Assembly: GCA_022787145.1 (NCBI GenBank)
Contig: JALFVM010000149.1
Location: forward strand, 1-62,992
Direction of reading: 5' to 3'
Origin: Lachnospiraceae bacterium
GTDB taxonomy: Bacteria; Bacillota; Clostridia; Lachnospirales; Lachnospiraceae
DNA: 62,992 nt
The translations under genes were made by a program, and so were the position numbers. Below, piece after piece: positions 43,541-52,041 of this stretch. Each line of letters begins with the position of its first letter. The first letter of the stretch is position 1. The notes beneath the pieces are model-generated. The model saw only the letters and a program-made list of their open reading frames with translations. It ran no database searches and was not told the origin of the DNA.

Positions 43541-44646
43541 TAGTCTTCGCGCAAATGAACGGCGGTAGCTGCCAAGCGTCTTCTGTGGTCATCCATAGCG
43601 GCATAATGCTTTTTCGTCGTATTAACGTCTTTATGTCCAAGAACATCCGCTACCAGGTAAATATCGCCTGTTTCCTGATATAAAGAGGTTCCATACGTGC
43701 TTCGCAGCTTATGTGGTGTGATTTTTTTAGTAGTTGTGATTTCTTTTGCATATTTTTTTACTAGGTTTTCTACCGCGCGAACTGTAATGCGTTTGCGTTG
43801 GGTAGAGTAGAAGAGTGCATGTTCATGTCCTGTAACGGGAGTAATTCCCTGACGTATTTCTAAATATCTTCGAAGTGCATTTTCTACTTCGTTCCCGAAA
43901 TAGACCATCATTTCATTGCCTCCCTTTCTGGTGACTTTGATGCCATTATTTTTAAAATCCACATCCTCCACATCAAGACCAACACATTCCGATACACGAA
44001 TGCCAGTTCCCAAAAGCAAGGATACCAAAGCAAGGTCTCGTTCTTTTGTTTTTTCATAATAAACTTTTTTCTGACCAGTCAGGGAGTCACCTCCATGCTC
44101 AATAAAATCCAAAAGAAGAGCTACCTCATCTGCATCCAGACGAATAATTGCCTGCTCATGAATTTTGGGCATATCAATCAAAACAGTCGGGTTTGTATGA
44201 ATCATTTCCCTTTTGTAGTAGTAAATATAAAAACTTCTAAGAGACGATAGTTTGCGTTTGATGCCTTGCAATCTATTGGTAAGAGTTTTTTCTCCGTTTG
44301 TATAAACCTTCAGGTACTCCATATATTCTTCTATGTCAACGGCCTGTAATTCGTCCAAAACAGACACTTTAAAGTCTTGTATGGAATAATCATTAAAAGC
44401 TGGATTTTCGTCCATTAAAAACTGAAAGAAGACCTTTAAATCGTATGCATAGGAAAGCCTGGTTTGTGTCGATGTTGTTGATTCGGCAGCACGAAAATAA
44501 TCCCTCGCAAAAGGAGGAAGAGATTTTAAAACTTCTCGGAGTTTTAATGTATTTTCGATATCTTTTTGAGTGTGATATGTCGTTCGTGATGTGGAAGAAG
44601 TATCGACAGCAGAGACGGTTTTGGTAGTTGATTTTTGTTCATCCAT
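43540..44646 (-). CDS. XerS-like tyrosine recombinase
   Basis: The 368-aa protein has an N-terminal core-binding SAM-like domain (TRLSYAYDLKVFFQFL) and a C-terminal catalytic domain with all six catalytic residues: R217 (TGIRVSE), K241 (VTRKGG), H312 and R315 (PHKLRST), H338 (LGHKD) and Y348 (KKHYA). Overall layout resembles the single-recombinase XerS of streptococci more than XerC/XerD, so it may be the chromosome dimer resolvase (inference). Not surrounded by phage or transposon genes. An inverted repeat lies 35 nt upstream of its start. It has a paralogue at 57581-58795. AAAGAAAGGG is 14-17 nt before the ATG, a weak ribosome site. Confidence 0.88.
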   Translation of the reverse strand: MDEQKSTTKTVSAVDTSSTSRTTYHTQKDIENTLKLREVLKSLPPFARDYFRAAESTTSTQTRLSYAYDLKVFFQFLMDENPAFNDYSIQDFKVSVLDELQAVDIEEYMEYLKVYTNGEKTLTNRLQGIKRKLSSLRSFYIYYYKREMIHTNPTVLIDMPKIHEQAIIRLDADEVALLLDFIEHGGDSLTGQKKVYYEKTKERDLALVSLLLGTGIRVSECVGLDVEDVDFKNNGIKVTRKGGNEMMVYFGNEVENALRRYLEIRQGITPVTGHEHALFYSTQRKRITVRAVENLVKKYAKEITTTKKITPHKLRSTYGTSLYQETGDIYLVADVLGHKDVNTTKKHYAAMDDHRRRLAATAVHLRED

Positions 44647-44680
44647 ATATAATATTCGGCCCTTTCTTTATTTTTTTGCC

Positions 44681-44716
44681 TATCTATTCGTTAAACTATC
44701 ATTTGGCGAATAGATA
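44681..44716. repeat. Inverted repeat upstream of the recombinase gene
   Basis: TATCTATTCG (44681-44690) and CGAATAGATA (44707-44716) form perfect 10-bp arms around a 16-nt spacer. It lies 35 nt upstream of the recombinase start, in its promoter area. It could be an operator or a recombinase binding site. Confidence 0.7.
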
Positions 44717-44872
44717 TAGATATATTTGTGATTATTTTACTGCTATTTGGGGTAAATTGTCAAGCTACTGCTGTTGCGTGGTATGGGAATAAAGGAATTT
44801 GGAAGAATTATGGAGATTGAATTGGGTGCTTTGTTTTACGATTGAAATTGATTGCAATGACCGGTCTTCTAT

Positions 44873-44895
44873 CCTACTAATAAATTTTTAGTAGG
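44873..44895. repeat. Short perfect hairpin
   Basis: CCTACTAA (44873-44880) pairs with TTAGTAGG (44888-44895) across a 7-nt loop. No clear U-tract; role unknown. Confidence 0.55.
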
Positions 44896-44927
44896 AATGG
44901 TTATTAGCACCTGTGGTGATTATGTTT

Positions 44928-44973
44928 GAAGAGTTCAAAATTGAACTGTATGCATTCCAATTTTGAACTCCTC
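44928..44973. repeat. 13-bp inverted repeat
   Basis: GAGTTCAAAATTG (44931-44943) and CAATTTTGAACTC (44958-44970) match perfectly around 14 nt and extend by GA/TC beyond one mismatch. A short TTTT follows on the plus strand, so it might be a weak terminator, or the scar of a mobile element. Confidence 0.65.
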
Positions 44974-45093
44974 GTTTTAATGAATATTATAATGCCAACA
45001 AAATCACGAAATATTCCTCCTCAGAATTGATTGTTACTCTATGCTTTTGGATATGTATTTCGTTCTTAAAAAGTCCTTGAAATTTTGTGATTA

Positions 45094-45276
45094 CTACTGC
45101 TGCTCTTCTTTGTTTAGAAATAATTTTTTGAATTTCAAAACATATGTTCTGCTGCTCTTTATAAAGTTGATCCCCAAAGGTTTATCCCGTGCTATCGTCC
45201 CGTCAATCATATCGGAAATACCCACAATCAGATAGCAGACATAGAATCCGGGTGAAAGTACTGAAAACAAAAACAT
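45094..45276 (-). pseudogene. Remnant of a CDP-alcohol phosphatidyltransferase gene
   Basis: The minus-strand open frame contains FYVCYLIVGISDMIDGTIAR, which matches the start of the family signature DGxxARxxxxxxxxG. Immediately after AR the sequence departs from the family: no second Gly or the DxxxD metal motif follows, and the frame ends after about 30 unrelated residues. The N-terminal part is also short. This fits a truncated phospholipid synthase gene (pgsA-like). Confidence 0.5.
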
Positions 45277-45623
45277 TAGTGCTCCTTTATCAATTGCTTT
45301 CTAATATGATTCGTAATCGAATCAAACACTTCGGGTGGCATACTTACAATTTTACTCTTCCAATGGGAAATTTCTCATATTCCATACCTTCTTTCATCCA
45401 GAAATAGCAGGCTACCTCAGAGAGGATCTTAAGAGACAGCCTCTTTGCTTCTGTTTCTATTCTACCAAACTCCTTTTTTTCTTAATAGGCATTTTTTAGG
45501 CGTTTGTGTCGGTTTTATAGATTCTGCACAAATTTATAACTTTTTGCATAAAAAATATTGCACAGAAAATGATTGCCACCATCTACTGCACAACTTTGAC
45601 GCGTACATTTTGGGAGCTCTCGT

Positions 45624-45650
45624 CGAACAAGTATTCCGAATATTTGTTTG
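45624..45650 (+). promoter_or_regulatory. Two overlapping LexA (SOS) boxes upstream of lexA
   Basis: CGAACAAGTATTCC (45624-45637) and CGAATATTTGTTTG (45637-45650) each resemble the Gram-positive SOS box CGAACRNRYGTTYG with one to three deviations. The second overlaps the -35 box, so LexA would repress its own gene. Confidence 0.65.
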
Positions 45651-45676
45651 TATTTCACCACTCCCTATGCTATAAT
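45648..45676 (+). promoter_or_regulatory. lexA promoter
   Basis: TTGTAT (45648-45653) and a perfect, TGn-extended TATAAT (45671-45676) are 17 nt apart. Confidence 0.8.
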
Positions 45677-45736
45677 TTAAATTAAATAAAAGAATTGTGA
45701 CTGGCATGATTTAAAATTGTTCAGGAGGATTATTCT

Positions 45737-46360
45737 ATGGCATATGGAAAAATAAGCAAAAAGCAGCAGCAAATTCTTGATTATATCAAACAGGAAATCT
45801 TAAATCGTGGTTTCCCTCCATCTGTGCGTGAAATCTGTAATGCAGTCGATTTGAAATCTACGTCTTCTGTGCATTCGCACCTGGAGAAGTTAGAGAAGAA
45901 TGGCTATATCCGTCGCGACCCTACAAAACCACGTGCAATTGAAATTGTAGATGAAAACTTTAATATTACAAGGAAAAGAGAAATGGTCCTCGTTCCTGTC
46001 GTTGGCACAGTTGCAGCAGGACAGCCGATACTGGCGGTGGAGAATATTGAAAATTATTTTCCTATTCCTATGGAGCATTTGCCAAATAACCAGGTATTTA
46101 TGCTCAAGGTTAAGGGAGAAAGTATGGTCAATGCAGGGATTCTGGATGGCGATATGGTTTTAGTAGAAATGACTTCTGCTGCCAAAAACGGAGATATGGT
46201 CGTCGCACTTGTCAATGATGAAGCTACCGTAAAAACATTCTATAAAGAAAAAAGGTATTACCGATTACAGCCTGAAAACGACTATATGGATCCGATTATC
46301 GTAAAAGGACAACTTTCAATACTGGGAAAAGTCATTGGAACAATGCGATTTTTTAAATAA
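45737..46360 (+). CDS. lexA: LexA repressor of the SOS response
   Basis: The 207-aa protein has a winged helix N-terminus (PPSVREICNAVDLKSTSSVHS), the Ala-Gly self-cleavage site in TVAAGQP (A94-G95), catalytic Ser129 in VKGESM and Lys166 in ATVKTF. It represses DNA repair genes until RecA-stimulated self-cleavage. CAGGAGG precedes the ATG. Autoregulation is supported by the SOS boxes over its promoter. No other SOS gene is adjacent; the recombinase gene diverges upstream. Confidence 0.97.
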   Translation: MAYGKISKKQQQILDYIKQEILNRGFPPSVREICNAVDLKSTSSVHSHLEKLEKNGYIRRDPTKPRAIEIVDENFNITRKREMVLVPVVGTVAAGQPILAVENIENYFPIPMEHLPNNQVFMLKVKGESMVNAGILDGDMVLVEMTSAAKNGDMVVALVNDEATVKTFYKEKRYYRLQPENDYMDPIIVKGQLSILGKVIGTMRFFK

Positions 46361-46365
46361 TTTTC

Positions 46366-46413
46366 AAAAAAATACGGAAGTAAGAATAGCTATTTTCTAT
46401 TCCTGCTTCCGTA
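46366..46413 (-). terminator. Terminator of the obgE-rsfS minus-strand transcript
   Basis: Read on the minus strand, ATACGGAAG (plus positions 46405-46413) and CTTCCGTAT (46372-46380) form the base of an interrupted hairpin extended by GAATAG/CTATTC, followed by a run of seven T on that strand. On the plus strand no T-run follows, so it serves mainly rsfS. Confidence 0.8.
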
Positions 46414-46426
46414 TGCTGCGTTGTTC

Positions 46427-46780
46427 TTATAATTCCTCTGGATTGATTTTTTTTCCATCTCTCCAGATGCGTTCCAGATCATAAAACAGACGATTCTCTT
46501 CATCGAACAAATGAATGATCACATCGCCGTAATCCAGTAAGATCCAGCTGGAATTTCTGGAACCCTCAGAATGTTTCATCTCATATCCGGCGCGTCCCAG
46601 CGTTTCATCCACGTTGTCCATCATCGCCTGTACCTGATTCTGGTTTGTTCCGCTGGCAATGATAAAATAATCTGCCATGACGGATACTTCGTGAATGTCA
46701 ATCACTTTGACATCCAGCGCCTTTTTATCGTCTAAGGCCTTGCAGGCCAGTTTTGCCATCTCTTTGCTGTCTTTATTCAT
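46427..46780 (-). CDS. rsfS: Ribosome silencing factor RsfS
   Basis: The 117-aa protein of the Iojap/RsfS family (VIDIHEVSVMADYFIIASGTN, SWILLDYGDVIIHLF) binds L14 of the 50S subunit and blocks subunit joining in stationary phase. Its start overlaps the end of yqeK by four bases. It is last in the nadD-yqeK-rsfS unit. Confidence 0.95.
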   Translation of the reverse strand: MNKDSKEMAKLACKALDDKKALDVKVIDIHEVSVMADYFIIASGTNQNQVQAMMDNVDETLGRAGYEMKHSEGSRNSSWILLDYGDVIIHLFDEENRLFYDLERIWRDGKKINPEEL

Positions 46781-47382
46781 GCATGCTCCTTTTCTCCCTG
46801 TCTGTCCATATGCAGCGTTTTATAATAATGAAAAGCTTTTACGGTTGTCTGATCAATCTCTTTTGGATTTTCCTCCAGATAATCCAGGGTATCTTTTAAA
46901 ATTTCATAAATGCACTCATCCAGGTCTTTATACGCCATCTCACGTATTTCTTGCAGACGTGGTGCTTTGCATCGCATAGGCTCAATATAATCCGCAATGT
47001 ATACGATTTTCTCAAGAACGCTCATATCCGGCTTTCCTGTCGTGTGATAAGTAATTGCACGAATCACATCGATATCGTCGACTCCATACTCTGTTTTAGC
47101 AAGAAAAGCTCCAAGCTTAGCATGGAGAAGAAAGGGATTTTGTTCCTCAAAATCGCTGACGGAAATGTTGTTTTTCTTGCAAAGTTTGATTTTCTTTTTG
47201 TTCGGTATACATTTCGCACAGTCATGGAGGAGACCGGCCAGCAATGCTTTTTGAATATCTGTATGGTGAGCCATAGCCAGCGCTGCGCTGGTATACATAA
47301 CACCAAGTGTATGCTGATAGCGGTCTTCATCCAGTTCTTTATACAACCTGTTTTCTATTTTTTTTAAATCCAAGGTACTCAT
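46777..47382 (-). CDS. yqeK: YqeK-type HD hydrolase (symmetrical Ap4A hydrolase)
   Basis: The 201-aa HD-domain protein has HTLGVMYTSAALA, the HD pair in LLHDCAKC, a later His in ITYHTTG and the metal Asp in IADYIEP. YqeK enzymes cleave Ap4A symmetrically. It overlaps nadD and rsfS by four bases each, the conserved order in Firmicutes. Confidence 0.93.
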   Translation of the reverse strand: MSTLDLKKIENRLYKELDEDRYQHTLGVMYTSAALAMAHHTDIQKALLAGLLHDCAKCIPNKKKIKLCKKNNISVSDFEEQNPFLLHAKLGAFLAKTEYGVDDIDVIRAITYHTTGKPDMSVLEKIVYIADYIEPMRCKAPRLQEIREMAYKDLDECIYEILKDTLDYLEENPKEIDQTTVKAFHYYKTLHMDRQGEKEHA

Positions 47383-48008
47383 TCCATTGTCCCCCTGTAC
47401 ATTAATTGCTCTTCGATATAATGTCTTACTTCATCAGGAACATAATAACGTACCGACTTTCCATCATGAATCCAGCTTCGGATATTTCTGGATGATACAT
47501 CCATATTCAGAGTATCCAGCCGAAGAAATCTTCCATTATATTTTTTCGAAAGCTGCTGCATTTTTGCGTCCAGATCACTTGTCTGGACGTGGTCTCTCGT
47601 AGCAACTACAAGAATGGCAGCAGCACAGATACGCTCCGGTTTCATCCAGCTTTCAAAATCAAACAGGGAATCTCCGCCGATGATAAAGTAGTAATCTGTA
47701 TCCGGATGTTCCTCATTCAGATGCTCCAAGGTGCGAAACGTGTAGCTGTATCCCTCTTCATTCATTTCCACCAGAGACAGATCGAAATGTGGATTCATGG
47801 AAATCGCACGCCGGACCATTTCTACTCGCTGCTCATCGGAAGCGCATCCGGGACGATTTTTCTTGTGAGGTGGGTTTCCGGACGGCATAAACAGTACTTT
47901 ATCCAGTTCGAGCTGTTCATATGCCTTTTCGCCAAGAATCAGATGGCCGATATGAATCGGGTCAAACGTTCCTCCCATAATCCCCACTCTTTTTCGTTTT
48001 TGTTCCAT
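47379..48008 (-). CDS. nadD: Nicotinate-nucleotide adenylyltransferase
   Basis: The 209-aa nucleotidyltransferase has the GGTFDPIHIGHL motif and the C-terminal ISSTxIR-type motif VSSRNIRSW. It makes nicotinate adenine dinucleotide in NAD synthesis. RBS AAGGGAAAAGA lies upstream. Coupled to yqeK by overlap. Confidence 0.95.
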   Translation of the reverse strand: MEQKRKRVGIMGGTFDPIHIGHLILGEKAYEQLELDKVLFMPSGNPPHKKNRPGCASDEQRVEMVRRAISMNPHFDLSLVEMNEEGYSYTFRTLEHLNEEHPDTDYYFIIGGDSLFDFESWMKPERICAAAILVVATRDHVQTSDLDAKMQQLSKKYNGRFLRLDTLNMDVSSRNIRSWIHDGKSVRYYVPDEVRHYIEEQLMYRGTME

Positions 48009-48022
48009 ATCTTTTCCCTTAT

Positions 48023-48319
48023 TTATTTTCTGGGAAGTTCGATTTTCTTTTTATCGTCTTTCCCCTGTCTGTACAGCACAATTTTGCGGCCGATTACCTG
48101 AACGACACTGGAATTGGTGCGTTCAGCCAGCATGTCTGCCATTTCATGGATATCAAACAGGCAATTTTGCAGTACATTAATTTTAATCAGTTCCCTGGCA
48201 GCTAATGCCTCTTCCACAGAAGCAGTCATTTCCGGTGTGACACCAGATTTTCCGAGCTGCAAGATGGGATCTATTTTCATGGCAAGCCCTTTTAAATAAG
48301 CTCTCTGTTTACTTGTCAT
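48023..48319 (-). CDS. yhbY: YhbY-like CRM-domain ribosome assembly protein
   Basis: The 98-aa protein is a single CRM RNA-binding domain (MTSKQRAYLKGLA at the start, LQLGKSGVTPEM with the GxxG loop, VVQVIGRKIVLYR at the end). It associates with the 50S subunit during assembly. It sits between obgE and nadD as in Bacillus. Confidence 0.93.
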   Translation of the reverse strand: MTSKQRAYLKGLAMKIDPILQLGKSGVTPEMTASVEEALAARELIKINVLQNCLFDIHEMADMLAERTNSSVVQVIGRKIVLYRQGKDDKKKIELPRK

Positions 48320-48330
48320 TTCTATGCTCC

Positions 48331-49626
<1,296 letters not shown>

Positions 49627-49641
49627 TCACCTCATTATCTC

Positions 49642-49677
49642 AAAAAAGGCTTCAAACCCAATCAGATTTGAAGCCTT
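49642..49677 (-). terminator. Terminator or attenuator between rpmA and obgE
   Basis: On the minus strand AAGGCTTCAAA and TTTGAAGCCTT form an 11-bp stem around a 10-nt loop, followed by six T. It would end most of the rplU-prp-rpmA transcript. Confidence 0.85.
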
Positions 49678-49686
49678 CCACGCTAT

Positions 49687-49971
49687 TTACTCTTCTACTG
49701 GTACGATAGAAACCTGTTTCTTATCGCGACCCTTTCTTGTAAAACGTACTACACCATCTGTTAAAGCAAATAATGTATGGTCTTTACCGCATCCTACATT
49801 TACACCTGGATGAATCTTTGTTCCACGCTGTCTGTAGAGGATGTTACCTGCTTTTACAAACTGTCCGTCTGCTCTTTTCGCACCTAATCTCTTAGACTCA
49901 GAATCACGTCCGTTCTTTGTAGAACCAACTCCCTTTTTATGAGCGAAAAGCTGAAGGTTCATTTTCATCAT
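49687..49971 (-). CDS. rpmA: Ribosomal protein L27 with Prp-cleavable leader
   Basis: The 94-aa 50S protein has the typical [19 protein letters not shown] and a nine-residue N-terminal leader MMKMNLQLF before AHKKG. In Firmicutes this leader is removed by the protease Prp, whose gene lies directly upstream. AAGGAGGTG precedes the tandem ATGs; I take the first. Confidence 0.97.
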   Translation of the reverse strand: MMKMNLQLFAHKKGVGSTKNGRDSESKRLGAKRADGQFVKAGNILYRQRGTKIHPGVNVGCGKDHTLFALTDGVVRFTRKGRDKKQVSIVPVEE

Positions 49972-49975
49972 GACT

Positions 49976-50296
49976 CTACACCTCCTTGATTGTAATCTTC
50001 AGATATTGTTTATCGTAATTCTCCTGTATCTGAGTCAATCCCAATACAAGAGAATCCATTAATAATCTGGTTTCTCTGCTTGTTCCAGAAAGGAACTCCC
50101 ATGCCAGATAGCCTTCTTCACTTTTGACATGCATGATATCGTCTGTGAATGCATCAATCGAATTCACGGCATTGATTGTCAGAGCCGATACTGCAGAACA
50201 GATAATGTCTCTTCCAGATTCTGCAAAGCCTGCATGTCCTTTTGATTCAAAGGCAATATATTCACCGTTTCTTTTGGTTACTGTCACTTTAATCAT
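49976..50296 (-). CDS. prp: Ribosomal-processing cysteine protease Prp
   Basis: The 106-aa protein has the catalytic His in [11 protein letters not shown] and the catalytic Cys in [11 protein letters not shown]. It removes the L27 leader. Its gene lies between rplU and rpmA, the conserved Firmicutes order, with 4 nt between its stop and the rpmA start. Confidence 0.95.
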   Translation of the reverse strand: MIKVTVTKRNGEYIAFESKGHAGFAESGRDIICSAVSALTINAVNSIDAFTDDIMHVKSEEGYLAWEFLSGTSRETRLLMDSLVLGLTQIQENYDKQYLKITIKEV

Positions 50297-50311
50297 AGCG
50301 ACACACCTTAA

Positions 50312-50617
50312 TTAAGCGTTGATTTTTTCAATCTTAACTGCTGTGTACTGCTGTCTGTGACCGTTTTTCTTGTGATATCCAGTTTTTCTCTTGTATTTGT
50401 AAACGATAACTTTTTTTGCTTTACCGTTCTCAACTACAGATGCAGTAACACTGGCATTTGCTACGTCTTCACCAACTTTTAATCCGTCATTGCTTACTGC
50501 AATTACGTCATCAAAAGTTACTGTCTCGCCTGCTTCTACACCAAGCTTTTCTACTTTAATGATATCGCCCTCGGCTACTTTGTACTGTTTACCACCTGTT
50601 GCAATAATTGCGTACAT
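50312..50617 (-). CDS. rplU: Ribosomal protein L21
   Basis: The 101-aa 50S protein starts [14 protein letters not shown] and ends with the RNA-binding [15 protein letters not shown] motif. ATG 50617 is preceded by TAGGAGGTG; the longer in-frame version runs into the leader RNA. It is first in the L21-Prp-L27 transcript. Confidence 0.97.
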   Translation of the reverse strand: MYAIIATGGKQYKVAEGDIIKVEKLGVEAGETVTFDDVIAVSNDGLKVGEDVANASVTASVVENGKAKKVIVYKYKRKTGYHKKNGHRQQYTAVKIEKINA

Positions 50618-50691
50618 ATGGCACCTCCTATTATCATTACTCGCCAGATATGGTGACCTTTTGGCTCTTAAAACCTCTCTGTGCGGCATAC
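50618..50691 (-). ncRNA. Putative L21 leader RNA
   Basis: About 74 nt separate the predicted start point from the rplU ATG. The L21 leader is a known cis-acting RNA family of Firmicutes at exactly this place. Self-complementary pieces are visible (GGTTTT with AAAAGG-type pairing, GGTCACC near GGTGCC), and the ribosome site could be sequestered. I could not score the fold. Confidence 0.5.
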
Positions 50692-50697
50692 TCGATT

Positions 50698-50726
50698 ATC
50701 TTAGCACGCATATTTTGTTCTGTCAA
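50698..50726 (-). promoter_or_regulatory. Promoter of rplU-prp-rpmA
   Basis: On the minus strand TTGACA (plus positions 50721-50726) and TAAGAT (50698-50703) have a 17-nt spacer. Confidence 0.8.
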
Positions 50727-50838
50727 GTGTTTTTCCTTGATATTTTAATTTTTTCTTGTTTCGCTTTTTCTGAACATCTGAACAAGGATTCGATTTTCTG
50801 TACGTCCTCACGCAGATCGAGAAAGATTTTTATATTGT

Positions 50839-52041
50839 TCAGCCCTGCTGCAGCGCTGCAATTTCCTCCGATAATGGTTTTTCCACTTTTTTGCGGGTTA
50901 CTTCGACCAGATTTAACTGAGTCATATCGTGAACGATCGCTTTTACCGGATCCTTGCGCAGATATTTTTGCAGGACATGCAGCAGTTCTTCGTTATGGTC
51001 GGGATTTTTCATATTGATGAAGTCGATCAGGATGATGCCGGACAAGTTGCGTACACGAAGCTGTCGGGCAATCTCTTCTGCTGCCTCCAGGTTGATTTTT
51101 CGGTATGTTTCCTCTGCTTTTTTCTTTTCGGTGAATTTCCCGGTATTCACATCAATCGAGACAAGTGCCTCTGTCGGCTGAATCACAAGAAAACCTCCGG
51201 ATTTTAGCCAGACCTTTTCCTGGCAGATATCGTTGAATTTTTTCTCGATTCCATACAGCTTGATCAGCGGCAGCAGTGTGTCTTCATAGAAGCGTAGGTG
51301 CTCGATGTCCTCCGGCTGGTTTTCAGTCAAATAAGACTGGATTTGTTTATATAATTCAGGGATATCTGTGATGATTTCCTCCAAATTACGCGTATAGGTG
51401 TTGCGAAGCACAGACAGATAAAAGGCTTCGCGTTCTTCTAATAGACTAAAGCAGGTACGTGACACACCAAAGCGAAGGACTTTTTCGCAGCGTTTTTTTA
51501 AAATCTGTAGTTCTTTTTGCAGTTCTTCTTTCTGGGCGTCTCTGGCATTGGTCCGCACAACCAGTCCATACTCGGAAGTATCAAACTCTTCCAGCCATTT
51601 TTTCAGGCGTTTTTTTTCTTCACTGTCCAGCTTGGCAGACAACCCAAGTCCTTTTTTTCCGGTCGTGAGTATCAGATATTTCCCCTGAAAGCTGAGGTTT
51701 GTGGTGACAGCAGGCTGTTTGCTCTTGATTGCATCACGGCATACCTGCACCAATACCTGATCTCCAGCAACCATCTGGGAAGACTTCTTTGGCGAGGTAT
51801 AGATGGCTGTATTCTGCTCTTTGAGGTCATAATAACAAGGGGTGTCTTTGTCTATTTTAATGAAGGCTCCCTGTATGTTCTTGACGAGGTTATCGACCTG
51901 TCCCACATAAATATTGTCAAGAATGCTTTTTTTATTTACCGGATGAAAATGAAATTCCTGTAACCGATTATGGTCTATAAGAGCCGTATAGTCACAGAGA
52001 ATTCCCTCTATGTCCATACGGCTGATGATTAATTTACTCAA
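50839..52041 (-). CDS. rng: Ribonuclease E/G family protein
   Basis: The 400-aa RNase G-like endoribonuclease has an S1 domain (NIYVGQVDNLVKNIQGAFIKID), the AU-binding and catalytic DNase I-like region with metal-binding Asp residues in SIDVNTGKF and LIDFINM. The start is set at TTG 52041: GGAG lies 6 nt upstream and the protein then begins MSKLIISRM, as in the family. The TTG at 52053 is the other option. Start overlaps the end of the upstream gene by 8 nt. It lies beside rplU as in many Clostridia. Confidence 0.9.
   Translation of the reverse strand: MSKLIISRMDIEGILCDYTALIDHNRLQEFHFHPVNKKSILDNIYVGQVDNLVKNIQGAFIKIDKDTPCYYDLKEQNTAIYTSPKKSSQMVAGDQVLVQVCRDAIKSKQPAVTTNLSFQGKYLILTTGKKGLGLSAKLDSEEKKRLKKWLEEFDTSEYGLVVRTNARDAQKEELQKELQILKKRCEKVLRFGVSRTCFSLLEEREAFYLSVLRNTYTRNLEEIITDIPELYKQIQSYLTENQPEDIEHLRFYEDTLLPLIKLYGIEKKFNDICQEKVWLKSGGFLVIQPTEALVSIDVNTGKFTEKKKAEETYRKINLEAAEEIARQLRVRNLSGIILIDFINMKNPDHNEELLHVLQKYLRKDPVKAIVHDMTQLNLVEVTRKKVEKPLSEEIAALQQG

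Larger units (their letters stand above)
44647..45736. other. 1.1-kb intergenic region with decayed genes and inverted repeats
   Basis: No intact gene is visible. Contents from left to right: inverted repeat at 44681-44716, hairpin at 44873-44895, 13-bp inverted repeat at 44931-44970, remnant of a CDP-alcohol phosphatidyltransferase gene on the minus strand (45094-45276), short minus-strand open pieces at about 45300-45415 that look like the end of another decayed gene, an imperfect hairpin around 45410-45441, three TGCACA copies (45525, 45559, 45587) and the lexA promoter with SOS boxes. The length and debris suggest a former insertion or deletion site. Confidence 0.65.

Noticed and set aside
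43540..44646. Recombinase as a prophage or transposon integrase
   Set aside because: No phage, relaxase or cargo genes are near, and the sequence pattern is closer to XerS-like chromosomal recombinases.
45041..45235. 64-codon plus-strand frame in the recombinase-lexA gap
   Set aside because: It is opposite the phosphatidyltransferase remnant, which explains the open frame better.
45445..45675. 76-codon plus-strand frame before lexA
   Set aside because: It overlaps the SOS boxes and lexA promoter and has no ribosome site.
44740..45730. tRNA gene or CRISPR array in the large gap
   Set aside because: No T-arm consensus, cloverleaf pairing or regularly spaced repeats were found there or in the other intergenic gaps.
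50723..50880. Open minus-strand frame continuing past the RNase G stop
   Set aside because: About 45 codons are open and look protein-like (KIFLDLREDVQKIESLF), but no start codon fits and the frame differs from RNase G; it ends in the L21 promoter. A frameshifted RNase G tail is possible but unsupported.
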